Source: a bacterium
Lineage (GTDB): Bacteria > Actinomycetota > Acidimicrobiia > Acidimicrobiales > Bin134
Assembly (NCBI GenBank): GCA_026705465.1
Contig: JAPPAP010000001.1
Span: 1 to 64,000 of the forward strand
Direction of reading: 5' to 3'
Length of the DNA stretch: 64,000 nt
The notes under the pieces were generated by a model that was not told the DNA's origin, ran no database searches, and saw only the letters and a program-made list of their open reading frames with translations. The position numbers and the translations under genes were made by a program. Of the stretch, positions 56,478 through 64,000 are shown in pieces; position 1 is the first letter of the stretch; the number at the start of each line of letters is the position of its first letter.

Positions 56478-58319
56478 ATGACCGATTCAGCAAACACCCC
56501 CGAACCGGCGGCTGAAGGGAGCCTCTTGCGCCGTATGCGCTGGTACCTCGCCATAGCGGTGGTGGCCGCCGTCGTGGTCATCGTGTTGATCGTGTCTGGC
56601 GGCGGCTCCGATGACGATGATGGTGGCGACGCCACGGGCGAAACCGCGCCCCCGGCGGCTGAAGAGCCCGCGGACGATGAACCTATGGACGACGCCACGG
56701 GCGACGACGCCACGGGCGAAACCGCGCCCCCGGCGGCTGAAGAGCCCGCGGACGAACCGATGGACGACGCCACCGAGCCCACCGACGAGGCTCCCGAGGC
56801 CACCGAGGTAGACACCGCCGCAGCCGAGCCGGCCGAACCCGCCGAGCCCGAATTCCCGGGGATCGGGTCTGAAGCAGCGCTGGCCAACCCGCACTGCGAT
56901 CCGGAGACCGGGAGGATCCGGGTTCCGCTCGTGGACGCGCCGGTGTGCGTCCTTGAGTGGCCTGAGGGCGCCGACAATGGAGGAAGCACGGCCCCGGGCG
57001 TCACCGCCGAGGAGATCGTCATGGTGGTGAGAGTGGATGCTGGCCAGACGGAAATGGTAAGCAACGTCGGCAGCATCCCCCGAGGCTGGCTGGACGGCGC
57101 TGACATATTCAACCAGAACTACGAATTCTGGGGCCGCCAAGTCCGACTCGAGTTCATCGATGCGAGCGGATCAACCGAGGTCGCCCTGAGGGCCGATGCC
57201 ACTCAGGCCGTGAACGATTTCGAGCCGTTCCTAGCCTTCGACGCCACCACCTCCGGCGAGGGGAAGGCGATTTTCGAGGCCGAAATGGCGGCCCGAGGGG
57301 TGATCGTTTGGAGTACGAGTGCCTCCTGGCAGGAAACTCAAGACCAGCCTGGATTCCGCTGGTCACAATTGGCCGACGACCGGGTGACGATGCTCCACGT
57401 GGCCGAGTACATCGGCAAGCGCGTCGCCGACTACCCGGTGCAATGGGCCGGCGACGACGACATGATCGGCGAGCCCCGGCGGATCGGGATGATCTACACC
57501 GATCGGTGGAGCAGGGACTTCATGGAGGAGCAGGCCGCACAAAATGGCTTCGAGCTCGTGGAGGCGGTGAGCTACGACGAGGGCGCCGAGAATACGCAGC
57601 GACAGGAGCGAGCCCGGGTGATCGCCGCCCGGATGAAGGATGCCGGTGTCACCACGGTGATCGCCGGAACCGACAACTTATTCACCAGGACGATGACCGA
57701 GGCCGCAACCGAGCAGCAGTGGTTCCCGGAGTGGATCATCACAGGCTACAGCGGCCATGACGTGGCCTTCTTCGCCCGCGGCTACGACCAACAGCAGTGG
57801 GCCCACGCCTTCGGGCCGGGTCCGCTCGGTTTGGCCGTCGCTGACCAGCCCAGCGCGCTCGGGCTTTTGTTCGAGTGGCACCACGGCAGAGAGCCGGTCT
57901 CGCTGTCCGAGAGATTCTCGATTTCGACCCTGAAGTGGCCCATGGCGTGCCTCCATCTGGCCGGACCCGATCTCACCCCCGAGAGCTTCAGCCAGGGCTG
58001 CTTTGCGCAGCCCCCGTCGCTCGGGTCGTATTGCGACTGCGTGACTTCTCCAGGCGCAGCCTTTGGCCCTGGCCGGCTTCCCTGGACTGATTACACCGGC
58101 TTCGACGACATGACCGAGAAGTGGTGGGACCCCGAGTTCGAGCGCACGACGGCGAATGGCCGCGTAATAGTCGGCGAATACTTGAAGGTCGACGACGGGC
58201 GCCGGTACGCGGTCGGCGAGTGGACCGCCGGGCAGCCGAGGGTGTTCGACCCTGACGCGGCCCTTGGCGTCCTTTACGAACCTCCTCCCAACGACACCCC
58301 GCCGAGCTACGAGCGCTAG
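56478..58319 (+). CDS. Branched-chain amino acid-type ABC transporter substrate-binding protein, membrane-anchored
   Basis: 613 residues. A short cytoplasmic head is followed by one helix (WYLAIAVVAAVVVIVLIV) with no lipobox. Then comes an acidic Asp/Glu/Pro/Ala linker of ~90 residues whose DNA has a perfect 50-bp repeat (56628-56677 and 56706-56755). The periplasmic-binding-protein type I domain runs from ~170 (GVTAEEIVMVVRVD, VRLEFIDASGSTEVALRADA, TTVIAGTDNLFTRTMTEAAT). It would capture a small molecule for the LivM-LivF-LivG protein at 61895-64000. The preceding oxygenase genes suggest their substrate as ligand (inference). Confidence 0.85.
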   Translation: MTDSANTPEPAAEGSLLRRMRWYLAIAVVAAVVVIVLIVSGGGSDDDDGGDATGETAPPAAEEPADDEPMDDATGDDATGETAPPAAEEPADEPMDDATEPTDEAPEATEVDTAAAEPAEPAEPEFPGIGSEAALANPHCDPETGRIRVPLVDAPVCVLEWPEGADNGGSTAPGVTAEEIVMVVRVDAGQTEMVSNVGSIPRGWLDGADIFNQNYEFWGRQVRLEFIDASGSTEVALRADATQAVNDFEPFLAFDATTSGEGKAIFEAEMAARGVIVWSTSASWQETQDQPGFRWSQLADDRVTMLHVAEYIGKRVADYPVQWAGDDDMIGEPRRIGMIYTDRWSRDFMEEQAAQNGFELVEAVSYDEGAENTQRQERARVIAARMKDAGVTTVIAGTDNLFTRTMTEAATEQQWFPEWIITGYSGHDVAFFARGYDQQQWAHAFGPGPLGLAVADQPSALGLLFEWHHGREPVSLSERFSISTLKWPMACLHLAGPDLTPESFSQGCFAQPPSLGSYCDCVTSPGAAFGPGRLPWTDYTGFDDMTEKWWDPEFERTTANGRVIVGEYLKVDDGRRYAVGEWTAGQPRVFDPDAALGVLYEPPPNDTPPSYER

Positions 58320-58337
58320 GCCCGCTGACTGCGGAGC

Positions 58338-61300
58338 TCACGCCTTTTCGGAGGCCTCCATGCTGTGGCCGTCGTCGACCACAGCCCACAGGCGGTCGTA
58401 GGCGCTGCCCGTGCCGAATAGCTCGTCGGGGGGGCCGATCTCGACCACCCGGCCGGCTTCGAGCACGATGGCCAGGTCGGAGCGCTGGGCCACGTTTTGG
58501 CGGTGGGTGACGGTGAGGGTCGTAACCCCGACAGCCCTGATCGCCTCGAGGACCCGATCCTCCATGGGGCCGTCGAGGCTGGACGTGGCTTCGTCGAGTA
58601 CGAGGATGTCGGGGTCAGCGAGCCACACCCGCGCCAGCGCCACCAGTTGGCGCTGGGCGGCGGTGAGGTTGCGGGCCTCCTCGTCGACGGGGTGCCCGTA
58701 GCCGCCTTCGAGGGCGGTGAGCACGTCGTGGGCGCCAATGGCCCGCGCCGCCCGTTCGATCTCATCGAGCGTGGCATCGGGTCGTGAGTAGGCGATGTTG
58801 GAGCCGATGGTTCCCTTGAACAAGAACGCGTCCTGGGGGACGATTCCGAGCCGCCGCCGGTAAGAGCGTGATTCATAGTCGGCAATGTCGACGCCGCCGG
58901 CGAGGATCCGGCCCGCGGTCGGGTCGTAGATGCGGGCGAGCAGTTTGGTGATCGACGACTTGCCAGCGCCGGTGAAACCCACCAGGCAGGTCACCTCGCC
59001 CGCGGGGAGCGTGAACGAGATGTTGTCGAGAACGGGCAGGGTGGTGTGCGGGTAGGTGAAGGCAACCGACTCGAAGGTCACGTCGCCATCGAGAGCCCCC
59101 GCCTCGGTCGCCCCGGGCCGTTCGGCGGGCAGGATTGGCGTGTCGAACGGCTGGGCGAGACGGTGCCAGGAGACCCGAGCTTCGAGCATCTCGGTGTAGA
59201 TCGAGCTCATGTACGCCAGGGGCTGAAGGGCCTGCTGGGCCACGAGTCGGGCCGACAAGGCGGTGCCCACCGCCACCGTGCCAGCAAGCACCTCATGGCC
59301 TGCGCCCCAGAGGATGAGCGCCCCGCCGACGTGGGTGATCAGCGCCATGAGCTCCGAGTACATGTTGGCGATCGAGGTCGCCCACCGCCGGCTCTGGCGC
59401 AGCTCCCAGGCGTCCTCGACAAACCGGCGATTGGCCTTGTCGGTTGCCCCGCAGCCCCGCAGCTCGCTGCGTCCCGCAAAGTGCTCCTCAAACGTGGCCA
59501 CGGTACGGCCGAGATCGTCGCGCGCCCGGTTGAAGGCGCGCATGCCCAGGTAGAGCTGGGCCACAGTGAGGGCGAGGATCACCGCAACCAGGCCGATGAT
59601 CGTGGGGGTCAGCTGCGGCACCAAGACGATCACCACCACAACCCCCACGGCGAAGCGGCCCAGGCTCGAGATGAATCGGAACAGCCTCTCGCCCACGAAA
59701 CCGAGGATTGTGTCGAGGTCGTTGACCACCCGGGTGGCCACCTCGCCCGGAAGCTCGCGGTCGTAGAAGTCGATGCCGAGCTTGGTGAGCCGCTGGAAGA
59801 CGCGACGCCGCAGCAGATAGCCGATCGACTGGGCGATCTTCATCGACAGGACCCTCACGAGGTAGCCGCTGGCGGCGAAGACGACCCCGACGGCGACTAC
59901 CGCCAGCCCGATCCCGTAGATGACGCTCGTCTCGCCGTCCTCGGCCGACTCGGTGGCCTCGGCAAAGAGAATCTCAGGACCGAGCCCGGCCAGGGAGTTG
60001 ACCACAAGCAAAATGAGCACGGCGAACAGCGCAAACAGGGTGATTCCCATTAGCCGCCGCACCCGGGGCATGGCGTCGACCCGGCATTCGGCGTCAGAGA
60101 CGATGGGCGCCTCCTCGCTCACCTCAAGCGAGTGCACGACGTCCATCAGCTCGGACCCAGCCTCGCCGGCGCCCTGTTGCTCGGGGGCCGCGACCTGGGC
60201 CGTGACGGAGGCGGGCGGGGCCGGCGCTTCGGGTTGGCCGAGTTCGACCACGGTGTCGGCCATCGAGGTGGGACCGGGGCGCCGGGTGATGGCCACGATC
60301 GCGGCTTCGGGCAGGAACTCGGCAACCCGCCGGATGATCTCCATCTCGTGGGATGGGTTGACGGCGGAGAGGGCGTCGTCAAGCACGATCACTCGGGGCC
60401 GGGCCACCAAAGCTCGGGCGAGGGCCAGCCGCTGACGCTGCCCGCCCGACAGGGTGAGGCCCCGATCGCCCACGTGGGTGCTCAGCCCGTCGGGCATACC
60501 CGCGACGATGTCGTCGGCACCCGCCGCGTACAGGGCCGCGTTGATCTCGTCGTCGGTGACGCTCCACGCCGCCCCGAGGTCGAGGTTCTGGCGGATCGAC
60601 CCTGAGAACAGCACCGGATCCTCGGCCACGATGCGCACCATTGTGCGGATTGTGCGGATGTCGATCTCGCCCAGTGGCCGCCCATCGAGCAACACCTCAC
60701 CGCTCGTCGTCTCCACCAGACCGCCGATCAAACCGGCCAGCGTGGACTTGCCGGATCCGGGCGGCCCGCTCACCGCCACGAGCTGGCCCGGACGGGCCTC
60801 GAACGAGAGGCCGTCGATCACCGGTGTGCCGGTAAAGGAGACCCCTGCGTCGCGAAGTTCGACGGACTCGAATCGGCTGGCGGCGGGCCGCCCCTCGGTG
60901 GGCCGGACACCCAGCGAGAGAACTTCGGCCAGCCGGCTCTGGGCGGTGCGCAGGAACTGCCATGAGCTGGCCAGCTCATCGAACAACTGGGCGATGGCGA
61001 TGACGTACCCCGCCACCTGGAACGTGACCAAGAACACACCCACCGACAGCTGATCGGCGGCGATGAGCTGAGCGCCGGCCACCAGCACCAGCGCGTTGAT
61101 GAGGAGGGGAACAGCTTTGAGCAGAATGTCGTAGCGGGCCAGCAACCGGACCCGGGTCATCGAGTAGCGGAAAGCCCGCAGCGCCGTAGCCCCCAGTCGC
61201 TCCCGCTCGTGCTCCTCGCGCCCGAACGCCCGCATCACCCGCACCCCGCGTACGGGCTCGTCGATGGCAGTGGCAACCTCGGCCCGCTCGTTCAAGTCCG

Positions 61301-61898
61301 CCCAGCTCAGCCCCCACAGCCGCACCCGGAACCTGGAGAGAAACCACAGGTTGAGGGGCAGCGCTAGCGATGCGATCACCGCGAGCGGGAAACTGAGATA
61401 CGCGAGATACAAGAGCAAGACGATCGTCGCCGGCACCAGCGTCACGATGGAGGGCAGGAACTGGATGATGGTCTGCACCATCTTGAGGTCGGTCATCGAC
61501 CGGGTGACGAGCTGCCCGGTGGCCATTTGCTTGGGCATGCGGAGGTCGGCCCACTGCACCCGGGTGTAGAGCCAGGCCCGCAAGTCGTACTCCAGCTGAT
61601 AGCCGATCCGGGCCGTCATCTGGCGACTGGCGAAACCGACGATGAAGCTCAGCAGGGCCAGCTTGGCGATGTGGGACACATAGGGCCCGATGGGAGCGGC
61701 CTGGTCGACGATGCCGTTGTCCACCAGCTCCACCACCTCCTGGGCGATCATGAGGGCCAAGATGCTGTGCAGCACGATCAAGGCCAGCACGGCGCGCACC
61801 GGCCCTCTCTGGCGCGACAGGAGCATCCAAACCAGCGACCGGCGCGCCGCCGAGTTGGTGGTGGCCGCTCGCTCCCGCATCGACTCGAGCCTGGTCAT
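58338..61898 (-). CDS. Single-chain ABC exporter with two TMD-NBD halves, one degenerate site
   Basis: 1,186 residues, equivalent to a fused heterodimer of multidrug/lipid exporters. Half 1 has a membrane domain (~30-320), Walker A GPPGSGKST (~378), signature LSGGQ (~481) and Walker B VIVLDDALS, where the catalytic Glu is Asp. Half 2 has a membrane domain, Walker A GFTGAGKSS (~974), signature NLTAAQRQ (~1076) instead of LSGGQ, and Walker B ILVLDEATS with Glu. Thus one composite ATP site is canonical and the other degenerate, as in TM287/288-type exporters. The start overlaps the LivM-LivF-LivG stop (ATGA). Substrate unknown. Confidence 0.92.
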   Translation of the reverse strand: MTRLESMRERAATTNSAARRSLVWMLLSRQRGPVRAVLALIVLHSILALMIAQEVVELVDNGIVDQAAPIGPYVSHIAKLALLSFIVGFASRQMTARIGYQLEYDLRAWLYTRVQWADLRMPKQMATGQLVTRSMTDLKMVQTIIQFLPSIVTLVPATIVLLLYLAYLSFPLAVIASLALPLNLWFLSRFRVRLWGLSWADLNERAEVATAIDEPVRGVRVMRAFGREEHERERLGATALRAFRYSMTRVRLLARYDILLKAVPLLINALVLVAGAQLIAADQLSVGVFLVTFQVAGYVIAIAQLFDELASSWQFLRTAQSRLAEVLSLGVRPTEGRPAASRFESVELRDAGVSFTGTPVIDGLSFEARPGQLVAVSGPPGSGKSTLAGLIGGLVETTSGEVLLDGRPLGEIDIRTIRTMVRIVAEDPVLFSGSIRQNLDLGAAWSVTDDEINAALYAAGADDIVAGMPDGLSTHVGDRGLTLSGGQRQRLALARALVARPRVIVLDDALSAVNPSHEMEIIRRVAEFLPEAAIVAITRRPGPTSMADTVVELGQPEAPAPPASVTAQVAAPEQQGAGEAGSELMDVVHSLEVSEEAPIVSDAECRVDAMPRVRRLMGITLFALFAVLILLVVNSLAGLGPEILFAEATESAEDGETSVIYGIGLAVVAVGVVFAASGYLVRVLSMKIAQSIGYLLRRRVFQRLTKLGIDFYDRELPGEVATRVVNDLDTILGFVGERLFRFISSLGRFAVGVVVVIVLVPQLTPTIIGLVAVILALTVAQLYLGMRAFNRARDDLGRTVATFEEHFAGRSELRGCGATDKANRRFVEDAWELRQSRRWATSIANMYSELMALITHVGGALILWGAGHEVLAGTVAVGTALSARLVAQQALQPLAYMSSIYTEMLEARVSWHRLAQPFDTPILPAERPGATEAGALDGDVTFESVAFTYPHTTLPVLDNISFTLPAGEVTCLVGFTGAGKSSITKLLARIYDPTAGRILAGGVDIADYESRSYRRRLGIVPQDAFLFKGTIGSNIAYSRPDATLDEIERAARAIGAHDVLTALEGGYGHPVDEEARNLTAAQRQLVALARVWLADPDILVLDEATSSLDGPMEDRVLEAIRAVGVTTLTVTHRQNVAQRSDLAIVLEAGRVVEIGPPDELFGTGSAYDRLWAVVDDGHSMEASEKA

Positions 61899-64000
61899 GT
61901 CGCCCTGCCGAGGTCGGGGTCTCGGCCCTCGGGCCCCTCGCCGGATCGCTCGATAGCAGAGCGGGACCCGCCGAGGTAGGAGGCGATCACCGCGGGATGC
62001 TCCAAGACCTCAACCGCCGTTCCCTCGGCCACCTTGGCCCCGAGGTCGAGGGCCACCATCCGATCGCAGATCGATGCCAGCACAGCCATGTCGTGATCGA
62101 TCACCAGCAGGCTTGCGCCGGTGTCGTCGCGGATCTGCTCCAGCATCGGCCCGAGCGCCTCCGCCTCCCGTTGGGCGATGCCCGAGGAGGGCTCATCGAA
62201 GAGGATCACGCGGGGCGCGCCCACTGCCTGACAGGCGAGATCGACAATCCGCCGGGTTCCGGTGGACAGCTCCGACACGAACTTCTCCCGGTAGGCATCG
62301 AGCCCCAGCCCTCCGATCAGCTCGTCGACCTGGCGGGTGAGGCGGTCTTCGGCCCTGCGGACGTCGGGGAGTCCGAGGGCGGCGGCCACCGGGTCGCGGG
62401 TCGCCATGGTCTGGTCGAGGGCCACCTTCAAAACGTCCTCCACGGTGAGCGATCCGAAGAGCCGGGAGTCTTGGAAGGAGTGCCCGAGCCCCAGTCGGGC
62501 CCGACGATCAGGCGAGAGGTTGGAGATGTCGCGCCCGTCGAGCAGCACCCTGCCCTCGTCGGGGGTCAAAAGCCCGGTGATCAGCTCGAACACCGTGGTC
62601 TTTCCCGCGCCATTCGGCCCGATGACGCCGACGATCTCCCCCTCGCCCACTTGAAGCGACACCCGATCCACCGCCCGGTTGCCGGCGAACGACTTGGTCA
62701 GGTCCTCGATCTTGAGCCGCGGCGCAGTAGTGGCGCCGATGGGAGCGCGGGCCGGCTGTGGCCGCTCTGTGGTGCGGGCCGCGGCCCCACCCAAGAACAC
62801 CGACCGGACGATGTCGTCGCGCCCCAGCAGATCGCTCGTGGGCCCCCGGAAGCGGACCTCGCCCTTCTCCATGAAGAACGCGGTTTCCGCGATAGTGAGA
62901 GCCACGTTGACGGACTGCTCCACCACCACGATCGTGACCCCGTCGCGGTTCAAGGCCCGCACCACGTCGAGGAGCTGCTCCACAACCACGGGGGCAAGGC
63001 CCATCGACAGCTCGTCGATGAGGAGTATCCGGGGCTTGGACACCAGTGCCATTGCCAAGGTGAGCATCTGCTGTTGGCCGCCGGACAGGTTGGCGGCCAG
63101 TTCGTCTTGCTTCTCCCCAAGGCTCGGGAAGATTTCGAGCACTCGGGCGGTCTCCCGCTCCATGTGCTGTTTGTTGCGGCGGTGGAGCCATCCGCCCAAA
63201 GCGATGTTCTCGGCGACGGTCAGCAACGGGAACACTCCCTTGCCGCCGGGGACCTGGGCGATCCCGAGCGCAGCGATCCGGTGCGGCGCCATCGTGGTGA
63301 TGTCGGCCCCCTCAAACGACACCGACCCACCGCTGGCCACCGAGAGTCCGGAAACGGCCCGCAGCACGGTGGACTTTCCCGCGCCGTTGGTTCCCAGCAG
63401 CGCCACGAAGTCGCCTTCGGCCACTTCGATGTTGACGCCGAACAACACCTGCACCGGTCCGTACGACACGTCGATCGCCCGAATGCTCAACAGCGACCCG
63501 TCGTGATCGTCGCCCATTCCGATGTCGGGGAACGAGAAGTAGTCGGTGGGTGGTGCCTGCCTGCTCGGCAGATAGCGGAAAACCCCCTCGGCATCGCGAC
63601 GAGGCGATCTGGGCACGGCCACCGGTTCTGCCCGCCCGAGCCCGGCAGCCTCGTCGGTGACGGCGGCCTCGTGGGTGACCGCGTCATCGTCGATGCGCTG
63701 GTCGGCGAACAGGTTGGGGACCGGGATCTGGCGGCGGAAGGCCGCGATGGCCAACAGGCGCCGGCGGACCTCGTATAACAGTCCCCCGAGGCCTTCGCGC
63801 AGGAACATCAGCACCACCAGCAGGCCGACACCGCTGCTGGCGAATAGCCACAGCGGCCGGATGTCGGAGGGGATGTCGTCGCCGAAGTAATCGGTGCCCT
63901 GAAGGAACACCGCGCCGAGGAGCGCGCCCGGCACCGATCCGAGACCGCCGATGACCACCATGGTGAGAACCCGGATGCTCTCCGCCGGTGAGAACGAGCC
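61895..64000 (-). CDS. LivM-LivF-LivG-type fusion: BCAA-family permease with two ATPase domains (partial)
   Basis: The frame is open to the window edge, so the N-terminus is missing. The visible ~700 residues begin in the last part of a LivM-type permease (MVVIGGLGSVPGALLGAVFL). A cytoplasmic linker leads to a LivF-like ATPase (GTNGAGKST ~201, NLSGGQQQMLTLAMAL, ILLIDELSMGLAP). A LivG-like ATPase follows (GPNGAGKTT ~459, SFQDSRLFGSLTVEDVL, LSTGTRR in the signature position, VILFDEPSSGIA). Permease plus both ATPases in one chain replaces three separate subunits of the high-affinity branched-chain amino acid importer family. It is convergent with the matching binding protein and coupled to the exporter gene. 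Confidence 0.9.
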   Translation of the reverse strand, partial: GSFSPAESIRVLTMVVIGGLGSVPGALLGAVFLQGTDYFGDDIPSDIRPLWLFASSGVGLLVVLMFLREGLGGLLYEVRRRLLAIAAFRRQIPVPNLFADQRIDDDAVTHEAAVTDEAAGLGRAEPVAVPRSPRRDAEGVFRYLPSRQAPPTDYFSFPDIGMGDDHDGSLLSIRAIDVSYGPVQVLFGVNIEVAEGDFVALLGTNGAGKSTVLRAVSGLSVASGGSVSFEGADITTMAPHRIAALGIAQVPGGKGVFPLLTVAENIALGGWLHRRNKQHMERETARVLEIFPSLGEKQDELAANLSGGQQQMLTLAMALVSKPRILLIDELSMGLAPVVVEQLLDVVRALNRDGVTIVVVEQSVNVALTIAETAFFMEKGEVRFRGPTSDLLGRDDIVRSVFLGGAAARTTERPQPARAPIGATTAPRLKIEDLTKSFAGNRAVDRVSLQVGEGEIVGVIGPNGAGKTTVFELITGLLTPDEGRVLLDGRDISNLSPDRRARLGLGHSFQDSRLFGSLTVEDVLKVALDQTMATRDPVAAALGLPDVRRAEDRLTRQVDELIGGLGLDAYREKFVSELSTGTRRIVDLACQAVGAPRVILFDEPSSGIAQREAEALGPMLEQIRDDTGASLLVIDHDMAVLASICDRMVALDLGAKVAEGTAVEVLEHPAVIASYLGGSRSAIERSGEGPEGRDPDLGRAT

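Overview
The window looks like a chromosome segment from a high-GC Gram-positive bacterium, probably a marine or host-associated actinobacterium of the Acidimicrobiia type. The reasons are strong GC bias at third codon positions, many ATGA/GTGA stop-start couplings, GTG starts, candidate leaderless promoters, actinobacterial-style acyl-CoA dehydrogenase pairs, Rieske oxygenases, and very large secreted proteins with beta-propeller and fibronectin-type modules. The taxonomy is inference; there is no rRNA or marker gene here.

Region 1 (1-8.5 kb) is catabolic: the N-terminus of a GMC-type flavoprotein, a Gfo/Idh/MocA oxidoreductase, a cyclase-family hydrolase, a coupled pair of acyl-CoA dehydrogenases, a 2Fe-2S ferredoxin, two VOC proteins, an amidohydrolase and a Rieske oxygenase.

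Region 2 (8.5-21.4 kb) is a coherent one-carbon system. It holds a B12 protein, an MttB-family methyltransferase without an amber codon, a corrinoid-reactivating ferredoxin/ATPase, a methyl-tetrahydrofolate methyltransferase, DUF1638 and 'virulence factor' companions, and a GFA-family protein. With them are a methylene-THF reductase, a dimethylglycine/sarcosine dehydrogenase fused to a GcvT domain, EtfBA, and an IclR regulator. The simplest reading is stepwise demethylation of a quaternary amine, glycine betaine being the best guess, with methyl groups entering the folate pool. Three promoter regions of this system carry the same tandem 17-bp palindrome (GTTCCG-N5-CGGAAC type, 18-nt pitch, same orientation relative to the gene). 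I propose these as the IclR operators.

Region 3 (21.5-28.2 kb) has a 1,824-residue secreted metallopeptidase-like protein whose stop codon lies inside a convergent tRNA-Lys gene, then tRNA-His and a haloalkane dehalogenase.

Region 4 (28.3-51.46 kb) is a lower-GC genomic island bounded by a 15-bp near-identical direct repeat. The right copy includes the 5' end of tRNA-Arg(TCT). Cargo includes an AbiE toxin-antitoxin locus whose toxin is frameshifted, an ABC-type ATPase with a small acidic neighbour, a GIY-YIG protein, a DUF2971 protein, a secreted HNH/Excalibur lipoprotein, further lipoproteins and FN3 surface proteins, and many unknowns. At its right end sits an unusual two-gene operon of a degenerate tyrosine-recombinase-fold protein and a DDE transposase, flanked by CGCGCAA-type repeats.

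Region 5 (51.5-64 kb) returns to the high-GC backbone: a MOSC protein, a TetR regulator, a second Rieske oxygenase, a Baeyer-Villiger-type monooxygenase, an NTF2-like protein and a branched-chain-amino-acid-type binding protein. It ends with a single-chain asymmetric ABC exporter coupled to a LivM-LivF-LivG fusion that runs off the window.
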